Assembly: GCA_964036045.1 (NCBI GenBank)
Contig: OZ038378.1
Location: forward strand, 24,603,935 to 24,667,934
DNA length: 64,000 nt
Source of the DNA: Eutreptiella sp. 'Long Island Sound 2002'
Taxonomy: Eukaryota > Euglenozoa > Euglenophyceae > Eutreptiales > Eutreptiaceae
Direction: 5' to 3'
Shown piece by piece: positions 58,793 to 64,000 of this stretch. The translations under genes were made by a program, and so were the position numbers. The notes below the pieces were generated by a model. It ran no database searches and had not been told where the DNA came from. It saw only the letters and a list, made by a program, of their open reading frames with translations. Every line of letters starts with the position of its first letter. The first letter of the stretch is position 1.

Positions 58793-61022
58793 ATTCGTGC
58801 ACGTGGGCCTCGTTCTTGGCGTTGAGCTTCAGCTCCACCGTGATGTACTTCACGATGTCGTCCAGGCTCATGCGGGCGAAGATGACCTGCATCCTCAACG
58901 GCTCTCCGCGCCTCCACTCCACGTTGTTGAGGCGCATCAGCCTTTGCCCCATGGTGTCGCCGAATACCTCCACGTAGACGGCGTTCTTCAACCCCAACAT
59001 TCGGCTGGGCTCGCAGAGGTTTCGCCGGAAGAACTCCATTATTCCGGCGTGGGTGTCCTCCGATGCCATGATCCGCACGGCCACGCGCTTCTTTGCTCTC
59101 TTCTTCTCCTCATCCTCCACTCTTCTCTTCCAGTGCCCGGGGAGGACGTCCTTCAGCAAGTGTCGGATCTCGCTGGCCTCATTCCAGTCCTCCACCAGCT
59201 TGAGGCTTCTTCGGTACTTGCGGATGTACCGATTCCATTCCCGGACCCTCAGTTCCCCGCGCTCCAGCGGCAGCGGAATGGACCACAAGTCCTCCAACTT
59301 CTGGTTGGGGGCGTCCACTCGCTCCTCGTCTTCCAGCCACTGGAGGCAGGCCTGCTCCGTCTGGATCACTCCCTCACGGATCTGATCCCTGAGCTCCTCC
59401 TTCAGGTCCTGCGCCAGCCTGTGTGGGAATGTCCGACATACCCACTTGTCCCTTGGCGCTCCCCTCATCTCGCCGACGACCTCCTCGGCGAAGTCCTCCC
59501 AGTCCAGGATGAAGTCATCCAGGTTGGATGGATTGCCATCGTAATAGGGGATTTTGATTCCCCTGAGGTCGTCAATCCTGATGGCGTCTCCGACGTCCGC
59601 AGCCACCACTCCACCGAGACGGATACCACCTGTGGCCGGGGGGTGTGAGTACACTCCCCGTACATCCCTCTCCTCCATGGATTGCGGTCCAGTTGGGCCT
59701 GAACCCATGGGGTTTGGAATGCGGGAAGGACTTGCTCCACCGGCTGTCCATATCCCCGTGTTGGGGTCCTTCACCCACAGGTTTCCGCCTGGATGGCCTT
59801 GACCATGTCCGTCGGCGCTTCCCATGGTTCGCCCCTGCATGGTCTGGCTCTGGATCTCCTCTTCCCCATAAACTGCATGGGCAGTGGTAGTGGTCGGTGG
59901 GTCCTGGGCGGCGTGGGACATCTGTACCGTCAGGCTCCTCAGGTCCGTGTTTGCGCGCCCTTCCCGCATGGAACCAGCCGGTGCCGTTTTCTCCCCGAGC
60001 AATATGGATTCGCTGAACATGGGAACAAACGGCAGCGCACCCGGGTCAACACGCGGAGGCGCGTAAGGTGCCTCTGCAGGGCCGCCCATGGGTTTCTCCA
60101 TGGCACTCCTGAGGGTCTTAACCCGCTCCACCAGCTCTGCCGCGGCCGGCTTTGCTGGGAGCTCCGGACCCGAGGCGAGGGGTTGTAACTCCTCTAGCCT
60201 TTTCAGGCGTCCCGACATGTCCTCCACCAGGTGGAGGAGGCTGTCCACCACTCGCTGCTGCTTCTGCAGAGCCAGCTCCAGATTCTCCCGGTACCGGTCC
60301 TGTTCCGCTCGCAGCTCAGCCATGTCTCTCTCCGCTGCCGACTGGTCATCCAGGATCCCCGCGACGTCCTCCTCTAGGCCGTCCTTCGCGTTGTCCAGGC
60401 GGTCGAGGTGCTGCACGATGGCGTCCATCCCCATCTTTGGGTACTTGCCGATGAGGAAGGATACGTGCTCGCAGTGGCACTCAACGTGCTTTCCACCTGA
60501 TCCGGCGCATCCCACGGTTCCCGGCGCCTCGGACTCCTCCGCCATGGGTGTGTCGCCCATGCTGTCCCGCGTTGGCTCCGTGCGCCGGGCCACAGGCGCC
60601 GTTCTGGCTCTGGCAGGCCTCTCCAACACCTCGGCGTCATGCTCCAGGCTTGGCTCTGGGGCCGTGTTCGCCCTTGTGGGCGGTCTGGTCATCTCCTCCG
60701 ACTCTGAAGGGTGCTCATAAGCTGTCCGGTAGCCCTCGGATTGCCCCTTGGAATCTGCAGCTGACCACAGCCTGACCGGGCTGGGATCCGTCTCCATTGC
60801 CCTGGCTTCCGCCGCGGGTTTTGGCAACCCGCGCTTCCGGTAACGCCGGGCTCTGCCGTTGCTGCCAGTCTCCTCCAGCTCCTCCGCAGCGGAGCGGAGA
60901 TTGCAAGCCTTGCGGCATTGCCTTTCACACATGGAGGCCAGGTCCTCAATGTCCAGCCCATGTCCTGCAAGGGCTCTCCGTTCTGAGCATCTTCGCTCTT
61001 CTCGGGCTTCCCAGTCCGGCAT
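58791..61022 (-). CDS. TE4 Gag, main part
   Basis: 743 codons from ATG 61020-61022, chosen as the first ATG of the long frame after the primer-binding site (95-base leader). The N-terminus is charged. A long coiled-coil lies at about 60190-60440 (heptads with EEDVAGIL and AERDMAELR). A Pro/Gly linker follows, then capsid-like helices from about 59560 down (IKIPYYDGNPSNLDDFILDW, VCRTFPHRLAQDLK). It ends at UGA 58791 where the conserved sequence continues one base further on. Gag would assemble the particle in the cytoplasm. Confidence 0.8.
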   Translation of the reverse strand: MPDWEAREERRCSERRALAGHGLDIEDLASMCERQCRKACNLRSAAEELEETGSNGRARRYRKRGLPKPAAEARAMETDPSPVRLWSAADSKGQSEGYRTAYEHPSESEEMTRPPTRANTAPEPSLEHDAEVLERPARARTAPVARRTEPTRDSMGDTPMAEESEAPGTVGCAGSGGKHVECHCEHVSFLIGKYPKMGMDAIVQHLDRLDNAKDGLEEDVAGILDDQSAAERDMAELRAEQDRYRENLELALQKQQRVVDSLLHLVEDMSGRLKRLEELQPLASGPELPAKPAAAELVERVKTLRSAMEKPMGGPAEAPYAPPRVDPGALPFVPMFSESILLGEKTAPAGSMREGRANTDLRSLTVQMSHAAQDPPTTTTAHAVYGEEEIQSQTMQGRTMGSADGHGQGHPGGNLWVKDPNTGIWTAGGASPSRIPNPMGSGPTGPQSMEERDVRGVYSHPPATGGIRLGGVVAADVGDAIRIDDLRGIKIPYYDGNPSNLDDFILDWEDFAEEVVGEMRGAPRDKWVCRTFPHRLAQDLKEELRDQIREGVIQTEQACLQWLEDEERVDAPNQKLEDLWSIPLPLERGELRVREWNRYIRKYRRSLKLVEDWNEASEIRHLLKDVLPGHWKRRVEDEEKKRAKKRVAVRIMASEDTHAGIMEFFRRNLCEPSRMLGLKNAVYVEVFGDTMGQRLMRLNNVEWRRGEPLRMQVIFARMSLDDIVKYITVELKLNAKNEAHVHE

Positions 61023-61116
61023 CGACTCGACGGACTCCACGATCTGCACCCGGGGCGTCCTTGGGCAGGGCTCATGAGGGCCCAAGTCCCCGGTGCGGCG
61101 GTAGGGGGCAGGTACT

Positions 61117-61128
61117 CCTCTGCTACCA
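61117..61128 (-). promoter_or_regulatory. Primer-binding site, perfect initiator tRNA-Met match (TE4)
   Basis: The sense strand TGGTAGCAGAGG is complementary to the last 12 bases, including CCA, of a typical eukaryotic initiator tRNA-Met. It lies one base from unit A, which marks A as the 5' LTR edge. Confidence 0.85.
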
Positions 61129-61129
61129 T

Positions 61130-62364
61130 AAAGAAGGTCCCTACCAGGACCAGCCCCTGCTGTTCCCCTTCCACCATAACCCGTCAGTCCCAGGGTCTTG
61201 CTCCTCACCAGGGTCTGCATTTTCCCACAAAAAAATAGAAAAAAACTCCTTCACACAGACCCTTGGAATACCCAAGCACAATCCAAATCCAATCCACACT
61301 GCGGGCTTCCGTTCAGCACACCGGTCGTCTCACGGTGGCGGGCATGTACAAGAATTGCACCAAAGAGGAAAGCCCTGAAATTGGCATATGAACACATATA
61401 AAGCAAAGTTGGGGAAAGATGGAAACGTACACAATCACAGCCATAGACCCCTCATTCCCTGGACTCAAGACCTTCCCTTGACTCGCCAACATGATGCCCT
61501 GAACCCAGTCAAATAGGATGGCTAAATACCATGTGTCAAAAGTCACTACATAAACCCCAAAAATGTGTTCACTCGCAACCCTCTAAATCCTAGCCCAATA
61601 GGGGAGGTGGCGTGTCATGGCCTAGAGTAGTACTCAGGACCATGCCCTACCCTGACATAACCTTGGTTGGACTTGGAGTCAATTGGACTTGGAGAACTAC
61701 CCCATGAAGATGATCTCATAACCTAGCAAAATCAGGCAAATCACACCATAGTGCCCAAAATTTAATTATATACTCAAAAATGCATACGGCAAATATTCAA
61801 ATGCTCCATGCATGTGTCAAACCGGAAAGTAATATACAAGGGTGATATAGATTAAAGGTCCATGCCCAAGAATATTCCATCATTGGCTCCGAAACCCCTC
61901 CGGTTATGTACATGACAAGTCAACTCATGAATTTGAGACCTAATTCTGTGAGGCCTCGTGTGCCACGCCAAAGTGACCACGTGATCCGGCATATGGTGAG
62001 GTGCAACACCGAAGCATATGCCAACATATAAGCAACATACCATAGTTCACGGATCTCTAGGCACTTTACTGTTAGCCAACCAGTTGAGCACATAAAATAC
62101 AAAAATGAGCATAAAATGAGGTCAAAAACATGCAAATAATGCCAAATTCAAGATAATTACAATAGTATATAACTTCGCTCACCCATGGTGTCAACATATG
62201 ATTCAAAACACAATTGCTTGGGACCATTTGCAAACAATCCCCCCAATTGGATCCCCACATGGACGCATAGGGACACCTTAGAACCTCCTCCCAACACGCA
62301 CCATGAAAATGGGAAAATTGATGGTGGCGCTTGTGGGTCGCTCCGTAAGCCCTCCCACATGCAC
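61130..62364 (-). repeat. Unit A, fourth copy: 5' LTR of TE4
   Basis: 1,235 bp, closely similar to the tandem copies at 34974-38743. Its inner end meets the primer-binding site. Its outer end (plus-strand cccacatgcac) is followed by a 36-bp direct repeat. Confidence 0.8.
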
Positions 62365-62367
62365 TAT

Positions 62368-62403
62368 ATGAGCGGTAGACTTAGTCTAGCGCTATGGAGT
62401 TCA
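62368..62403. repeat. 36-bp direct repeat, left copy
   Basis: Starts atgagcggtagacttag; matches 63453-63488 with one mismatch. The two copies exactly flank repeat B. Confidence 0.85.
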
Positions 62404-63452
62404 CCATGGGGACATGGGCAAAGCCCTTGCCACGTATGACTCCATATATCTTGCTACCAACGGAGATATATAACATTGGCGTGAGCATATCGAAGCACAT
62501 ACCATGCATATAACACATACCCTCAAAAGGTGGCTCCCACCATGATATGCCATACCCCTCCATGGACATAACTTCACGTTAAAAATACGTAGGAACCCAA
62601 GGAAAATATCTATGCAACCCCAACACTCACGCGGTACACTCGAAAGTCGCAATAAAATATTCGGTTGCATGGCCCAAGAGTTGTAAACCACTTCTACCCT
62701 CTTGGCCATTATCCCTTGCTACACCGGGCATGTGTACACACCAAAGGCGTTTGATGCTCTCCAAATTAAGTTGAGACCAAGGCGGTTCCAACCGAATTCT
62801 CGATATTGGTATTCCTCGCCGTGAGCCGGAGATATGACCTTTCAAAGTGGCCTCACGAATCACTTTTGTTTCCACTATATCTCCAAGCAAAATGAAGGAC
62901 ATAACAAAAGGAAGGTTGATTCGTGATCGGGGAAAAATGTATGACCACGCGAGATTCATCATATCAAGTGCGGCGATGTCGAAGTCGAAAATCCGATTCT
63001 GAAAGTCTGAAAAAATCAGATTCATTTTGCGAGTGTATAATATGAAAATTGCGGAAGCAACGAACCCTTTACTGATGAAATCCGACCCTTCAGCGGGGTT
63101 TCCGCCAAAATATCTGCAAATAACAGTTAACCAATCGGTTACCGCAAAATTGCGAGCCAACTGACAGTCGCCGATACATTAACAATCAGAACGAAAGGCT
63201 GAAAAATTACGGAAACATTATGATAAAAAAACCCTGTTGATTCCTGATATTCTGATATATAAATCTCAGCTGGCGGCGCCTCGGTATTGAATATGGCCGC
63301 TCATAGCCGGAATTGCCAAACCTATCACACTATCACATCAGGTTAGGCCAGATGGATGGGAGAGTATGATATCAGCCAATGGCGGCTTGCCGGCACATAG
63401 ATACACACCCCAAGTGACCCAAAGATGGCCACAGGGGTCCAAACCGGCTTCA
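62404..63452 (-). repeat. Repeat B, right copy
   Basis: 1,049 bp, similar along its whole length to 51643-52690. It is flanked by 36-bp direct repeats, which is too long for a usual LTR-element target duplication (4-6 bp). No gene. Confidence 0.8.
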
Positions 63453-63488
63453 ATGAGCGGTAGACTTAGTCTAGCGCTATGGAGCTCA
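63453..63488. repeat. 36-bp direct repeat, right copy
   Basis: See the left copy at 62368. It is followed at once by an aggt microsatellite, the tail of a minus-strand LINE fragment. Confidence 0.85.
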
Positions 63489-64000
63489 GGTAGGTAGGTA
63501 GGTATCTTCGGGAGCTCGGGATGCCTCCTTTGACATTGCAGGAAGAAGGTCTTACCAAGGGGACGTCCTGTCACTCCCACTGCCCTATGTCAGGTGCCTC
63601 TTGAGCCGCTCCCGCATGTGCTTGGGAAGGCATTGTCGCGGCCACCCGGTCCATGTGTCCCAGGTGGGAGGGTGTCCCCACATGTGTCCATGGGTAGGGC
63701 CACATGCCCCCTCCTTTGGGCGGCAGCTCTGGGGGGCTGCCCAGCCGTGTGGAGTATCTCTCACCACAAGCAGTATTGCTCCCGCTTGTCTACGGTACGA
63801 CCGCCTCACCCTTGTGGCTTGAGTTGCGGGGCCACTCTGCTTGGCAGGTGACCCCCTCCTGGACTGTGTACCGGCTCGCCTGTCACCGGTTGCTTCCATG
63901 GCTCCGGGTGACGTTTGCCATGGTCTCCGGTGCAGCCTGGCCGGGCTCGGACCAGTGGCCTTGGAGTACCGCTCCTGCCACTGGCCCGGTGGGTCGGCTG
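63488..64000 (-). mobile_element. 3' end of another LINE, cut by window edge
   Basis: Minus strand: an ORF end, about 80 bases of 3' UTR, then four units of ACCT (63488-63504). The tail unit is the same as that of LINE-1. Only the last 500 bases are visible. Confidence 0.45.
63585..63899 (-). CDS. C-terminal part of a LINE-like ORF (partial)
   Basis: 104 codons from an ATG at 63897-63899 that is probably internal, ending in TAG. The end (TWDTWTGWPRQCLPKHMRER) is Trp-rich and basic, similar in kind to the ends of the L2 and LINE-1 proteins. No domain is recognised; the coding call rests on its position before a microsatellite tail. Confidence 0.35.
   Translation of the reverse strand: MEATGDRRAGTQSRRGSPAKQSGPATQATRVRRSYRRQAGAILLVVRDTPHGWAAPQSCRPKEGACGPTHGHMWGHPPTWDTWTGWPRQCLPKHMRERLKRHLT

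Larger units (their letters stand above)
52691..62364 (-). mobile_element. TE4: third Ty3/gypsy family with chromodomain, decayed
   Basis: Minus-strand element: unit A (61130-62364), a perfect initiator-Met primer-binding site, Gag, protease, methyltransferase-like module, RT, RNase H, integrase, chromodomain, polypurine tract, then repeat B. The sequences at its two ends differ (A on the 5' side, B on the 3' side), so it is recombinant or one end was replaced. Stops and frame changes interrupt the frame at 58791, 57335, 57293, 54662, about 54450 and 54349. Confidence 0.85.

Overview
The window is a nest of eukaryotic retrotransposons with no host gene that I can recognise. Evidence for a eukaryote: Ty3/gypsy LTR retrotransposons with C-terminal chromodomains, primer-binding sites matching initiator tRNA-Met, LINE-type polyproteins with endonuclease, reverse transcriptase and RNase H, microsatellite LINE tails, a tRNA-like pol III unit and long satellite arrays. 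The mix of very GC-rich and AT-rich blocks and the repeat density suggest a large-genome protist or alga. A dinoflagellate is my best guess, but no spliced-leader relic or host gene supports it.

Layout: 1-10400, TE1, a nearly complete minus-strand Ty3/gypsy element (Gag, protease, a methyltransferase-like module, RT, RNase H, integrase, chromodomain). It was inserted just downstream of the pol gene of TE2. 10401-16263, TE2, a second decayed minus-strand Ty3 element cut off inside gag. 16264-28635, a GC-rich minus-strand block: a 3' tail of 7-bp repeats, a 5.3-kb satellite of 50-bp units and LINE-like ORFs (L2). 28636-31894, TE3, the 5' part of an element about 97% identical to TE2 where the two overlap. 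TE2 and TE3 may be one element split by the L2 block. 31895-34973, a second copy of the L2 3' end followed by 209-bp tandem repeats. 34974-38743, three tandem copies of a 1.24-kb LTR-like unit (A). 38741-51632, LINE-1 on the plus strand: endonuclease, RT, RNase H, zinc finger, then an overlapping ORF3 with a cysteine-protease-like core and an RS-rich region, a long 3' region and a CCTA-type tail. 51643-62364, TE4, a third Ty3 family (minus strand) with repeat B on its 3' side and repeat A on its 5' side. 62368-63488, another B copy between 36-bp direct repeats. 63488-64000, the 3' end of another LINE.

Three patterns recur. All four Ty3 elements end gag with an in-frame UAG before protease, followed by a G-rich motif. 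All four carry a FAS/W/NPPF-type module between protease and RT that resembles the Dam-like methyltransferase domain of DIRS elements and phages. The LINE-like elements have long downstream ORFs and 3' regions that carry satellite arrays. Most copies are damaged by stops and frameshifts, so functional claims rest on conservation between elements rather than on intact genes.
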